This document shows positions 8,976-16,980 of a stretch of DNA of 64,000 nt, piece after piece. The DNA is from Allochromatium humboldtianum. Lineage in GTDB: Bacteria; Pseudomonadota; Gammaproteobacteria; Chromatiales; Chromatiaceae. A program made the translations under genes and the position numbers. Every line of letters begins with the position of its first letter. Position 1 is the stretch's first letter. Where the stretch lies: positions 62,001 through 126,000 of the forward strand of contig NZ_JABZEO010000011.1 of assembly GCF_013385175.1 (NCBI RefSeq), in the 5' to 3' direction. The notes beneath the pieces were generated by a model. It worked only from the letters and a program-made list of their open reading frames with translations, ran no database searches and was not told where the DNA came from.

Positions 8976-9046
8976 TGAACAAGGAGGAGTGGATGATTTC
9001 CGTGGCTGAGATTAGCAACCCGGAACCATGAATGATTTGAAAATTC

Positions 9047-9904
9047 TCAATCCGACAGGCCCAGCTCACGCCACAGGCGTGTCACTGGCCCCGATTGATT
9101 CATGGTGTAGAAGTGCAATCCAGGGGCGCCGCCCTCGATCAGCCGACGACAGAGGCCGAGCACCACCTCGTGCCCGAAGGCGCGGATGCTCTCGACATCG
9201 TCGCCATAGCCTTCGAGCCGCCGCCGGATCCAGCGCGGGATCTCGGCTCCGCAGGCATCCGAGAAGCGTGCGAGCTGGGTGTAGTTGGTGATCGGCATGA
9301 TGCCGGGAACGATGGGGATGGCGATCCCGGCGCGCTCACAGCTCTCCACGAAGCCGAAATAGGCATCGGCGTTGTAGAAATACTGGGTGATGGCGGCATC
9401 GGCGCCCGCCTCCACCTTGCGCTTGAAGTTCTCCAGATCGCGCGCCGGGCTGCCCGATTGCGGGTGATACTCGGGATAGGCCGCGACCTCGATCGTGAAG
9501 GCATCACCGAACTCGGCGCGCACGAAGCTCACCAGCTCGTTGGCATAGCGGAAATCGCCGCTGTTGCCCGCGCCCATGCCGGACGGCAGATCGCCGCGCA
9601 GCGCCACCAGACGATTGATGCCCTGTTCGTGATAATGCGCCAGGATCTCAAGCACCTGATCGCGCGTCGAGCCGATGCAGGCCAGATGCGGTGCGGTATC
9701 GATGCCCTGCGAACGCAGCCAGGCGACGGTCTCGAACGTCCCCTCGCGGGTCGAGCCGCCGGCCCCATAGGTCACGGAGAAATAGGCCGGACCCAGGGCA
9801 TTGATCTTCGGGATTTCTTGCTTGAGCTTGTCCATCCCCTCGGCGGTCTTGGGGGGGAACAGCTCGACACTGTAGACCCGCTTCGGGGTCGTGAAAGTCG
9901 TCAT
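9047..9904 (-). CDS. metF: 5,10-methylenetetrahydrofolate reductase
   Basis: A 285-aa MetF, the FAD-dependent TIM-barrel enzyme that reduces methylene-THF to methyl-THF for methionine synthesis. Family signatures are VYSVELFPPKT near the N-terminus with the catalytic Glu, FSVTYGAGGSTR, HLACIGSTRDQV, LVALRGDLP, and PGIMPITNYTQL. The start at 9904 (MTTFTTPKRV) follows a GGAGCC ribosome binding site and gives the normal family length; the reading frame extends 39 codons further upstream into the ahcY intergenic hairpin. It is the second gene of the ahcY-metF unit, linking SAH removal to remethylation. Confidence 0.96.
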   Translation of the reverse strand: MTTFTTPKRVYSVELFPPKTAEGMDKLKQEIPKINALGPAYFSVTYGAGGSTREGTFETVAWLRSQGIDTAPHLACIGSTRDQVLEILAHYHEQGINRLVALRGDLPSGMGAGNSGDFRYANELVSFVRAEFGDAFTIEVAAYPEYHPQSGSPARDLENFKRKVEAGADAAITQYFYNADAYFGFVESCERAGIAIPIVPGIMPITNYTQLARFSDACGAEIPRWIRRRLEGYGDDVESIRAFGHEVVLGLCRRLIEGGAPGLHFYTMNQSGPVTRLWRELGLSD

Positions 9905-9926
9905 AACGCAGGCTCCAACATGACAA

Positions 9927-9958
9927 CGCCGGTCGCGCACCGAAGCACGCGACCGGCG
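9927..9958. other. intercistronic hairpin between ahcY and metF
   Basis: A perfect 11-bp stem (CGCCGGTCGCG and its complement) with a 10-nt loop sits in the 79-bp gap between the ahcY stop and the metF start. There is no T-tract, so an mRNA-stabilising or processing role, or partial attenuation, is more likely than full termination. Confidence 0.6.
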
Positions 9959-9983
9959 ATTCAGGACGACAGACGATCCGTCA

Positions 9984-11390
9984 TCAGTAGCGATAATGAT
10001 CCGGCTTGTACGGACCCTCAACCGCTACGCCGATGTAGTCGGCCTGGGTCTTGGACAGCACCGTCAGTCTGGCGCCGATCTTTTCCAGATGCAGCCGCGC
10101 CACGTCCTCGTCGAGATGCTTGGGCAGCACATAGACGCCGACCGGATACTGCTCGGTCTTGGTGAACAGCTCGATCTGCGCCAGCACCTGATTGGTGAAG
10201 CTGTTGGACATGACGAAGCTCGGATGCCCGGTCGCGCAGCCCAGGTTCACCAGACGGCCCTGAGCCAGCAGGATGATGCGCTTGCCGTCGGGGAAGATGA
10301 CGTGATCGACCTGCGGCTTGATCTCTTCCCACTCATACTTGGTGATGCCGGCGACATCGATCTCGTTGTCGAAGTGACCGATGTTGCAGACGATGGCCTG
10401 ATCCTTCATGGCCGCCATGTGGTCATGGGTGATGACGTTGAGATTGCCGGTGGCAGTGACGAAGATGTCGGCGACCGGTGCCGCGTCTTCCATGGTCACG
10501 ACGCGATAGCCTTCCATCGCCGCCTGGAGCGCGCAGATCGGGTCGATCTCGGACACCCACACGGTCGCGCCCAGACCGCGCAGCGACTGGCAGCAGCCCT
10601 TGCCCACGTCGCCATAGCCGCAGACCATGGCGATCTTGCCGGCGATCATGACGTCGGTGGCACGCTTGATGCCGTCGACCAGCGACTCGCGGCAGCCGTA
10701 GAGGTTGTCGAACTTGGACTTGGTGACGGAATCGTTGACGTTGATGCCGGGGAACAGCAGCGAACCGTTCTTGGCCATCTCGTAGAGACGATGCACGCCG
10801 GTGGTGGTCTCCTCGGTCACGCCCTTGATGCCGGCGGCCATCTTGTGCCAGTGCTCGCGGTCGCGCTCGAAGGTGCGGCCCAGCACGCCGAGGATCGCGG
10901 TCCATTCCTCGTTGTCGTCGGCCTTGGGCGCAGGCACGGCGCCGGCCTTCTCGAACTCCACACCCTTGTGGACCAGCAGGGTCGCATCGCCGCCGTCGTC
11001 GAGGATCATGTTCGGCCCCTTGCCGTCGGGCCAGTTGATGACCTGCTCGGTGCACCACCAGTATTCCTCCAGAGTCTCGCCCTTCCAGGCATAGACCGGG
11101 ATGCCGCGCGCCGCAATGGCAGCGGCGGCATGGTCCTGGGTGGAGAAGATGTTGCACGAGCACCAGCGCACCTCGGCGCCGAGATCGACCAGGGTCTCGA
11201 TCAGCACGGCGGTCTGGATGGTCATATGCAGACTGCCGGTGATGCGCGCGCCGGCCAGCGGCTTGTCGGCGGCGTACTTGCGGCGGATGGCCATCAGACC
11301 GGGCATTTCGGTCTCGGCGATGGCGATCTCCTTGCGGCCGAAACCGGCCAGATTGATATCGGCAACCTTGTAGTCGGTGAACTCACTCAT
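9984..11390 (-). CDS. ahcY: S-adenosylhomocysteine hydrolase
   Basis: A 468-aa adenosylhomocysteinase that splits SAH to adenosine and homocysteine using tightly bound NAD+. The Rossmann motif [10 protein letters not shown] is present, as are substrate-site segments such as [31 protein letters not shown] and [13 protein letters not shown]. The length fits the longer bacterial form carrying an extra internal insertion. The C-terminus PYKPDHYRY is the family's conserved end, which contacts NAD. The start at 11390 ([11 protein letters not shown]) is preceded by GAGG. It is controlled by the SAH riboswitch just upstream and is followed by metF. Confidence 0.98.
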   Translation of the reverse strand: MSEFTDYKVADINLAGFGRKEIAIAETEMPGLMAIRRKYAADKPLAGARITGSLHMTIQTAVLIETLVDLGAEVRWCSCNIFSTQDHAAAAIAARGIPVYAWKGETLEEYWWCTEQVINWPDGKGPNMILDDGGDATLLVHKGVEFEKAGAVPAPKADDNEEWTAILGVLGRTFERDREHWHKMAAGIKGVTEETTTGVHRLYEMAKNGSLLFPGINVNDSVTKSKFDNLYGCRESLVDGIKRATDVMIAGKIAMVCGYGDVGKGCCQSLRGLGATVWVSEIDPICALQAAMEGYRVVTMEDAAPVADIFVTATGNLNVITHDHMAAMKDQAIVCNIGHFDNEIDVAGITKYEWEEIKPQVDHVIFPDGKRIILLAQGRLVNLGCATGHPSFVMSNSFTNQVLAQIELFTKTEQYPVGVYVLPKHLDEDVARLHLEKIGARLTVLSKTQADYIGVAVEGPYKPDHYRY

Positions 11391-11414
11391 GTGAATCAAA
11401 CCTCGATAGAACGT

Positions 11415-11505
11415 GAGTGAGCGCCGTTGGAACAGTGAAATCCCGCCACCGAGCCTGGCCGGAATCCAGCGTCGTGGATTCGGGTTGCAACGCTCCTCGG
11501 TGGAA
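11415..11505 (-). promoter_or_regulatory. SAH riboswitch upstream of ahcY
   Basis: On the minus strand the leader of ahcY contains the conserved SAH aptamer core: CCGAGGAGCG followed by TTGCAAC, then GCCAGGCTCGG. P1 is an 8-bp helix (CCACCGAG, minus-strand sense, encoded at 11496-11503, pairing with 11446-11453). The GAGCG just inside P1 (11491-11495) can pair with CGCTC (11419-11423), the pseudoknot of this class. The aptamer ends about 25 nt from the ahcY ATG, so ligand binding could expose or mask the ribosome binding site. SAH riboswitches are known to turn on ahcY when SAH accumulates. A TATAAT lies upstream at 11601-11606, but no clear -35 accompanies it. Confidence 0.9.
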
Positions 11506-11678
11506 GGCGTGTCTGGGTTAACGTGGGGCCATGACGCGGAATTCCTCGCCCGTCATCGCCCTATCCGGCGAAGCGCTTCTGCATCGGGCGGTCATGCGGG
11601 TCAAACCGGCATTATAGATCCTACCTTCGGACCGGAGTACATCGTCTTCTTCGTTCGCGAACCGTAGACGATACGCGG

Positions 11679-13217
11679 TCATGGCGATCGCCATGTCCGG
11701 CTCAGCATCCGGCCAGCGAATGATTTGAAAGTGTCGATGAGATTCGGCGCTGTGAGCACGATGTCTTTCGACGTCCTGAACCAACCGTCCTTGCCCAACC
11801 CGCGTTCGAGCCGTTTCTGCTGTGCCTCGGGCAAAACCTGAATGATGGCCTGCTCCAGGGCCTCGCGATTCCAGAGCGGCTCACCGGGACGGATGGCCAC
11901 CAGCGCACACTGATGCAGGGGCACGTCGAGTTGCTCACAGGCCGCCTGACGCGCCTCGCGCATCTCGCGTTCCTTCAGACCCGGCCCCTGATCCGGATCA
12001 TACGGAGGCGTCCACTCCTGCGGCGGGTCGAGCGTATCAGCATGGGTCAGCACCAGCGCGCGCGGGATGCGGCGTGCCGTCCGGTTGCGTTCAGTCAGGG
12101 CATCGAGTGCGGCCAGCGCCCGTTGATCGGCGGCACGATCGGCGCGATTCGCCGCCGCGACCCACAGCACCAGATCGCTCTGCGCAGCCTGGGCCAGCCA
12201 GGGTTCTTTCGACCGGCCGTCACTGCCGGGACAGTCGACCAGGATCAGCTTACCGGCCTGTGCCGACTGAAATTCATAGGCGCGACAGTCGGCCGTGGCA
12301 GGCGTCAGCAAACCGACCGGCTCTCTGGCCTTGCCGAGCAGGGCATTGAGCAAAGCGGACTTGCCGGCATTCCGGCGTCCGGCCAGCAGGATCGTCAGCG
12401 GGGCGTCCGGCGTCTCCGTAAGAGGTTGCGGCGCGGTCGGCCGTAACTCATCGACCCGACGCCGATACGTGCCGGAGTACAGCTTGATCGCCGTCTCGCC
12501 GGCCTGCTCGATCAGGATCACGCCGACCTGTGCCTTCGCCGTCTCGCCGACACCGCTGAACACCTTGCCCGTCAAACCGCCGCGCAACTCCGCCAACAGC
12601 GCCTGGCTCGGATCGACCCAGCGCAACAGACGCAGGACGCTCCACCAGCGGCCGACCGGGCCGGCCAGATCCAGGAGCGTGACGACCCAGGACAGCTCGA
12701 TGTGCCGAACCATCGGCAGCTCCAGCAGCACCCTCGTGCGCAGACGCTGTGCAAAATCCTCCACCATCAACAGCAGTTCCGGCAGCGTGAAGCGCCACAA
12801 CGCCGCCTGATCGTCCGGTGAATAGGCTTGAGCCACGTCATGAAAAGCCCCCTGTATCAGGGGAGCGATGGCCTCGAAGCTGTCCAGATCCCCAGCCTCG
12901 ACGGCTTCAGCACGCCGGCGCACGGCCTGCCGGGCGACGCGCTCGGCCTCCGAGGCCCCTGGAGAGGCGAAAGGCAGCGTGACGCGCGGCGGCTGTGGCC
13001 GATGCAGCTTCGACAGCGCCAGCCAGAAGCCGAGCGTGATCAGCAGCACCGAGCCGACCCACCAATACCAGGTCCAACCCTGATGCGCGATGAACCAAAC
13101 GCCGGCGGCCAGTCCGGCCAGCCATGGAATCAGGATCAGGGCGCCGAGCAGTCCCAGCCACCAGAGTTCGCGCCGGTGGTGTCGCCGCAATTCACGCCAG
13201 GCGGACGTCTGCGTCAT
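11679..13217 (-). CDS. membrane-anchored GTPase of the Era/YcjX-like P-loop group
   Basis: A 512-aa protein with two N-terminal membrane helices (residues ~19-40 and 49-68), an alpha-helical stretch, then a TRAFAC-type GTPase domain. G1 is GRRNAGKS (280-287), G3 is DCPG (328-331) and G4 is THAD (391-394) in place of NKxD. The C-terminus has no obvious membrane segment. It starts 11 bp after the stop of the next GTPase gene with an AGGGG ribosome binding site, so the two are co-transcribed. Proteins of this type are often annotated as DUF697-related or GTP-binding HSR1-related. I cannot assign a cellular role. Confidence 0.75.
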   Translation of the reverse strand: MTQTSAWRELRRHHRRELWWLGLLGALILIPWLAGLAAGVWFIAHQGWTWYWWVGSVLLITLGFWLALSKLHRPQPPRVTLPFASPGASEAERVARQAVRRRAEAVEAGDLDSFEAIAPLIQGAFHDVAQAYSPDDQAALWRFTLPELLLMVEDFAQRLRTRVLLELPMVRHIELSWVVTLLDLAGPVGRWWSVLRLLRWVDPSQALLAELRGGLTGKVFSGVGETAKAQVGVILIEQAGETAIKLYSGTYRRRVDELRPTAPQPLTETPDAPLTILLAGRRNAGKSALLNALLGKAREPVGLLTPATADCRAYEFQSAQAGKLILVDCPGSDGRSKEPWLAQAAQSDLVLWVAAANRADRAADQRALAALDALTERNRTARRIPRALVLTHADTLDPPQEWTPPYDPDQGPGLKEREMREARQAACEQLDVPLHQCALVAIRPGEPLWNREALEQAIIQVLPEAQQKRLERGLGKDGWFRTSKDIVLTAPNLIDTFKSFAGRMLSRTWRSP

Positions 13218-13228
13218 GTCGGCCGCCC

Positions 13229-14365
13229 CTATTCCCGATTGCGCTTGAGGGTCTTGTAACGATCGCGCGCCTCACGCAGAGCCTGATGGTAACGCGCGCG
13301 CAGTCGCTCGCGATCCAGGTCTCGTCCGGCGGCCTTCTCGCTGAAGTAGTAGAGCGACGCCTCGCCGATCGCCCAGGTGATGGCAAAGGTCCAGGAGGCG
13401 ACGATCGCCGTGCCCCAGCCGAGTCCGACCTTGAGGATCTGCTGCGCCGCCCAACTGCCGCCGAAGCCCAGTGCGAAGCCGGCGCCGAGTGCGCCGACGA
13501 ACTCGCGCCACAGATCCCAGCTGGTCGGAAAACCCAGACGCTGTGCAATCTGCACGACCATCGCCGCTTGCAGGCTGGCCGACCCCAGTCCGCCGGCCAC
13601 TGGGACGGGTACGGCGTTCACCGTCGCCGCCACCATGGCCCAGGGCAGGATCACCTTGGCGCGAATGGCGGTCGAGCGTGCCGTGCATCCGCGCAAATGC
13701 TCCGAGACCTTCGGCAGGATCTGCTCCAGCACATCCCATAGGCGCTCGGCGCCATAGTCGGCCGGTGCGATGCCCTGCTCCGGGCGCGTGAAGTCCAGCG
13801 GCACGAACAGCGGCGGCGCGCCCGGAATCCGATCGAACAGCAGGCGCTGGGCCAGCATGACGCGGCTGAGCGGATAGGGAACGCCGGTGCGGTCGGCATC
13901 GTCCAGGCTGCCGTCGAAGGGGTATGGGTGGACATGGCGATCATGCTCGCCATAGCAACGATGCAGTCCGGTCTGAGCGACGATCACCGGCAACTCACGC
14001 CGACGGCTGCGCGTCCGGTCGACGATGTCGATGATGTCTTTGACATCCAGGTCATCGACCCGGAGCACCACCAACAGCAGGTGCGCCTGTTCAAGCGCCT
14101 GAGCCACTTCGGAGCCGAGGTCGCTGTCGGCACAGTCCGCGAGGCCGCGAGTGTCGAGAAAGCGCATCGCCGGCTTCTCGGGCGGAAAGTCATAGAGACG
14201 ACTTTCCTGGGTCATGGGCTTGTAGCCGCGACCGACCTCGTCATAGCCCTGGCCGGTCATCTCGGCCACGATGCTGGTCTTGCCGGACTGGGTCTTGCCC
14301 AAGAGCCAGAGGACCGGCGCATCGGCATCGACCCAGGCGCGAGCCTGTTCCAGATCATCTTGCAT
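13229..14365 (-). CDS. GTPase with C-terminal hydrophobic (DUF697-like) domain
   Basis: A 378-aa GTPase. G1 is GKTQSGKT (23-30) and G3 is DTRG (71-74). The G4 position reads AQTGLH (130-135), so a standard NKxD is missing. Two hydrophobic blocks (about 236-275 and 292-336) resemble the DUF697-type membrane region of YcjF-like proteins, and a very basic tail (KTLKRNRE) closes the protein. The start at 14365 (MQDDLEQARAW) has an AGGGAG site upstream. The longer reading frame to 14611 continues into a broken upstream gene and is not part of this protein. It is the first gene of a two-GTPase unit. Confidence 0.72.
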   Translation of the reverse strand: MQDDLEQARAWVDADAPVLWLLGKTQSGKTSIVAEMTGQGYDEVGRGYKPMTQESRLYDFPPEKPAMRFLDTRGLADCADSDLGSEVAQALEQAHLLLVVLRVDDLDVKDIIDIVDRTRSRRRELPVIVAQTGLHRCYGEHDRHVHPYPFDGSLDDADRTGVPYPLSRVMLAQRLLFDRIPGAPPLFVPLDFTRPEQGIAPADYGAERLWDVLEQILPKVSEHLRGCTARSTAIRAKVILPWAMVAATVNAVPVPVAGGLGSASLQAAMVVQIAQRLGFPTSWDLWREFVGALGAGFALGFGGSWAAQQILKVGLGWGTAIVASWTFAITWAIGEASLYYFSEKAAGRDLDRERLRARYHQALREARDRYKTLKRNRE

Positions 14366-14732
14366 GGCGTGCTCCCTGTGACATTTGCGAGTTCGGCAGC
14401 CGACCGGGGCTGATGAACTCTCGACCCGGTCCTCGAACATGAGGAGGCGAATCCGTGAGCCGTGAATGTCGTAGTTGCGATGGACGACGGCGTTGACGAT
14501 GAGTTCGCGAAAGACCCGATCTGGGTACTGGAAACGGCTGTCGACTGTGCGTGTCGATTCGATGCGGCTGGGGCGAAACAGATTGCGCTTGATGACGGCG
14601 AGGGCGGACATCCTCCAGCTTGAACTCGACCGAGGCGTTTTCGCCCTGATCCAGGAGTCGTCGCACGCTGTCCGGGGTGATCTCCATGTCTAGCGAGACA
14701 GGCGCTCCCTCGCCCATCCCGCCGCCCATCAA
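14366..14732 (-). pseudogene. remnant of an AlbA_2 / RecG-like ATP-dependent regulator
   Basis: Minus-strand pieces of one protein family lie in different frames. The N-terminal piece is SVRRLLDQGENASVEFKLED (AlbA_2/Schlafen-type start). It is followed, after loss of the middle of the protein, by FRELIVNAVVHRNYDIHG and MFEDRVE (HATPase-like region of COG2865 proteins). A further frameshift gives FISPGRLPN. The internal deletion and at least two frame changes mark it as dead. Its last bases provide the ribosome binding site of the GTPase gene at 14365. Confidence 0.7.
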
Positions 14733-14744
14733 CTCAGGTCAAGC

Positions 14745-15935
14745 TCAAATCCCAGCCGCTGCGCGCAGCTCGTCGGCCTTGTCGGTGCGTTCCCAGGTGA
14801 ATCCAGGCTCGTTGCGTCCGAAGTGACCATAGGCCGCCGTGTCCTGATACTTGATCAGCTCGCGGTTGGTCAGGTCGAGCATACGGATGATGCCGTAGGG
14901 ACGCAGATCGAAATGGGCGCGGACCAGCTCGATGATGCGATCCTCGCTGATCTTGTTGGTGCCGAAGGTGTCGATCGAGACCGAGGTCGGCTCGGCCACG
15001 CCAATGGCATAGGACACCTGGATCTCGCACTTGTCGGCCAGCCCGGCGGCGACGATGTTCTTGGCCACATAGCGACCGGCATAGGCGGCCGAGCGGTCGA
15101 CCTTGGACGGGTCTTTGCCCGAGAAGGCGCCGCCGCCGTGACGCGCCATGCCGCCATAGGTGTCGACGATGATCTTGCGCCCGGTCAGACCGCAGTCGCC
15201 CACCGGACCGCCGATGACGAACTTGCCGGTCGGGTTGATGTGGTACTTGGTGCTGGCGTCGAGCCAGCCGGTCGCGCCGAACACGGGCTTGATGATTTCT
15301 TCCATCACCGCCTCGTGCAGCACGCTCTCGCTGACGTCCTCGCTGTGCTGGGTCGAGAGCACCACCGCCTCGACACCGACCGGCTTGCCGTTGCTGTAGC
15401 GCATGGTGACCTGCGACTTGGCGTCCGGACGCAGCCACGGCAGGGTGCCGTTCTTGCGCACCTCGGCCTGACGCTTGACCAGCCGATGGGCATAGTCGAT
15501 CGGCGCCGGCATCAGCATGTCGGTCTCGTTGGTGGCATAACCGAACATCAGACCCTGGTCGCCCGCGCCCTGGGCCTCCTCGCTCTCGCGGTCGACACCC
15601 TGGTTGATGTCCTTGGACTGCTCGCCGAGCGCGATCAGCACGCCGCAGTTGTTGCCGTCGAAGCCGCACTCGGAGTTGTCGTAGCCGATCTCCTTGACCA
15701 CGCGGCGCACGACCTTCTCGTAGTCGATCTTGAGATCCGCGTCCGTGACCGTGATCTCACCGGCCAGCATCACGAAGCCGGTCTTGACCAGGGTCTCGCA
15801 GGCCACGCGCGCCTTGGCATGGTTGGGGTCGCGGCGATAGATCTCGTCGAGGACGGCGTCGGAAATCTGATCGGCCATCTTGTCCGGATGGCCTTCGGAA
15901 ACGGATTCGGAGGTAAAGATGTAGTCCTTGCTCAT
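14745..15935 (-). CDS. metK: S-adenosylmethionine synthetase
   Basis: A 396-aa MetK that makes SAM from methionine and ATP. Key motifs are SVSEGHPDK near the N-terminus (ATP and Mg2+ binding), [14 protein letters not shown] (methionine and adenine binding loop), and the P-loop-like [16 protein letters not shown]. The C-terminal [17 protein letters not shown] is typical. The start at 15935 ([11 protein letters not shown]) is the family norm; a GTG three codons earlier is possible. It stands alone on the minus strand, divergent from the thioredoxin-fold gene. I see no SAM riboswitch in its leader. Confidence 0.98.
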   Translation of the reverse strand: MSKDYIFTSESVSEGHPDKMADQISDAVLDEIYRRDPNHAKARVACETLVKTGFVMLAGEITVTDADLKIDYEKVVRRVVKEIGYDNSECGFDGNNCGVLIALGEQSKDINQGVDRESEEAQGAGDQGLMFGYATNETDMLMPAPIDYAHRLVKRQAEVRKNGTLPWLRPDAKSQVTMRYSNGKPVGVEAVVLSTQHSEDVSESVLHEAVMEEIIKPVFGATGWLDASTKYHINPTGKFVIGGPVGDCGLTGRKIIVDTYGGMARHGGGAFSGKDPSKVDRSAAYAGRYVAKNIVAAGLADKCEIQVSYAIGVAEPTSVSIDTFGTNKISEDRIIELVRAHFDLRPYGIIRMLDLTNRELIKYQDTAAYGHFGRNEPGFTWERTDKADELRAAAGI

Positions 15936-16146
15936 ATCGATCACGAGACCTGCGGTTCGGGGCGCCGGATGGCGCGTTGATGAAGCCGGGCATGATAGCG
16001 CGTCGATTTGGCTCTTGAAACCAGATACAGGGCCTGGAAACAGACGTCCACGGCCCCATTGTGCGGTGCAAGATTTTGAATCGGGCGGACTTCCGGTACC
16101 ATCGCCCGATCACTACAACTCGAACCGACAGGCCCGGAGGACTTCC

Positions 16147-16704
16147 ATGGTATCGACCGAAACTCCCCTCTGTGACTTTGGCGCCCCGGCTCCGGACTTC
16201 GCGCTCCCCGGGGTCGATGGCCGGATCTGGACCCGCGACCAGTGCAAGGGTCCGCGCGGTCTGCTGGTGATGTTCATCTGTAACCACTGCCCCTACGTGA
16301 AAGCGATCCGCGATCGTCTGGTGCGCGATGCGCGTGAGCTGGCCGCACTCGGCATCGGCTGCGTGGCCATCAGCTCCAACGACGTCAACGACTACCCCGA
16401 GGACTCCTTCGACCACATGAAGCAGGTGGCCGCCGAGTTCGATTTCCCCTTCCCCTATCTCTACGACGAAAGCCAGGCGGTTGCGCGCGCCTATGGCGCC
16501 GTCTGCACCCCGGACTTCTTTGGCTACGACAGCGAGCTGGGCCTCCAGTATCGCGGCCGGCTCGACGCCAGCCGCAAGGAAGCCGCCCCGCCGGACGTGC
16601 GCCGCGACCTGTTCGAGGCCATGAAACAGGTCGCCGAGACCGGCGCCGGTCCCGCCGAACAGATCCCGAGCATGGGCTGTTCGATCAAGTGGAAAGCACA
16701 CTGA
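16147..16704 (+). CDS. thioredoxin-fold protein, AhpC/TSA-like
   Basis: A 185-aa cytoplasmic protein of the peroxiredoxin-like/thioredoxin superfamily (PRX_like1 type). The N-terminal GAPAPDFALPGVDGR is the usual TlpA/AhpC entry. The redox motif CNHCPYVKA gives a CxxC pair at residues ~42-45, and SSNDVNDYPEDSF follows the central strands. There is no signal peptide. The start at 16147 follows CGGAGG. The gene is divergent from metK and separate from tkt, which begins 276 bp later. The family is widespread, but its electron partner is unknown. Confidence 0.8.
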   Translation: MVSTETPLCDFGAPAPDFALPGVDGRIWTRDQCKGPRGLLVMFICNHCPYVKAIRDRLVRDARELAALGIGCVAISSNDVNDYPEDSFDHMKQVAAEFDFPFPYLYDESQAVARAYGAVCTPDFFGYDSELGLQYRGRLDASRKEAAPPDVRRDLFEAMKQVAETGAGPAEQIPSMGCSIKWKAH

Positions 16705-16779
16705 GACGCCTGCATCCGGTCGCTCGGTCTGGACGGTTGCGCACGCGCGTTCGTGCGTACCCGATAAAAATGCTGGCCA

Positions 16780-16818
16780 TTTCGTGCGTCAATTTTTAAT
16801 ATTAGAAAATCACAAATC
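16780..16818. promoter_or_regulatory. AT-rich segment upstream of tkt
   Basis: A stretch of almost pure A/T (around TTTTTAATATTAGAAAA) stands out in GC-rich surroundings about 165-200 bp before the tkt start. It is the likely promoter or LysR-type (CbbR) target region of the operon. T-N11-A spacings can be found, but in such AT-rich sequence this is weak support. Confidence 0.35.
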
Positions 16819-16980
16819 GCTGAACGTCCCCTGGCTCCTCGTGGCTACCCGCCCACGAACCCATCACCGATGCCGCGCCGCCGAGCGGATCGTCCGGCCG
16901 TCGTCACCGACGCGACGCTGCCGGCGGGGTACAGGCGCACGCTTTCCGATCATCGCCAACTCAATTTTCAGGAGGGGCTC

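Noticed and set aside
8993-9031. A 12-codon frame with a perfect AAGGAGG before its ATG
   Set aside because: It lies on the strand opposite to the metF terminator with no downstream gene to regulate on that strand. Too short to support as a peptide or leader.
11680-11695. Perfect 16-bp palindrome CATGGCGATCGCCATG
   Set aside because: It lies at the very end of the GTPase coding region, has no loop or T-tract, and such GATC-centred palindromes arise easily in this base composition.
15936-16146. Possible SAM riboswitch before metK
   Set aside because: No conserved core of the SAM-I, SAM-II or SAM-IV type is visible in the minus-strand leader.
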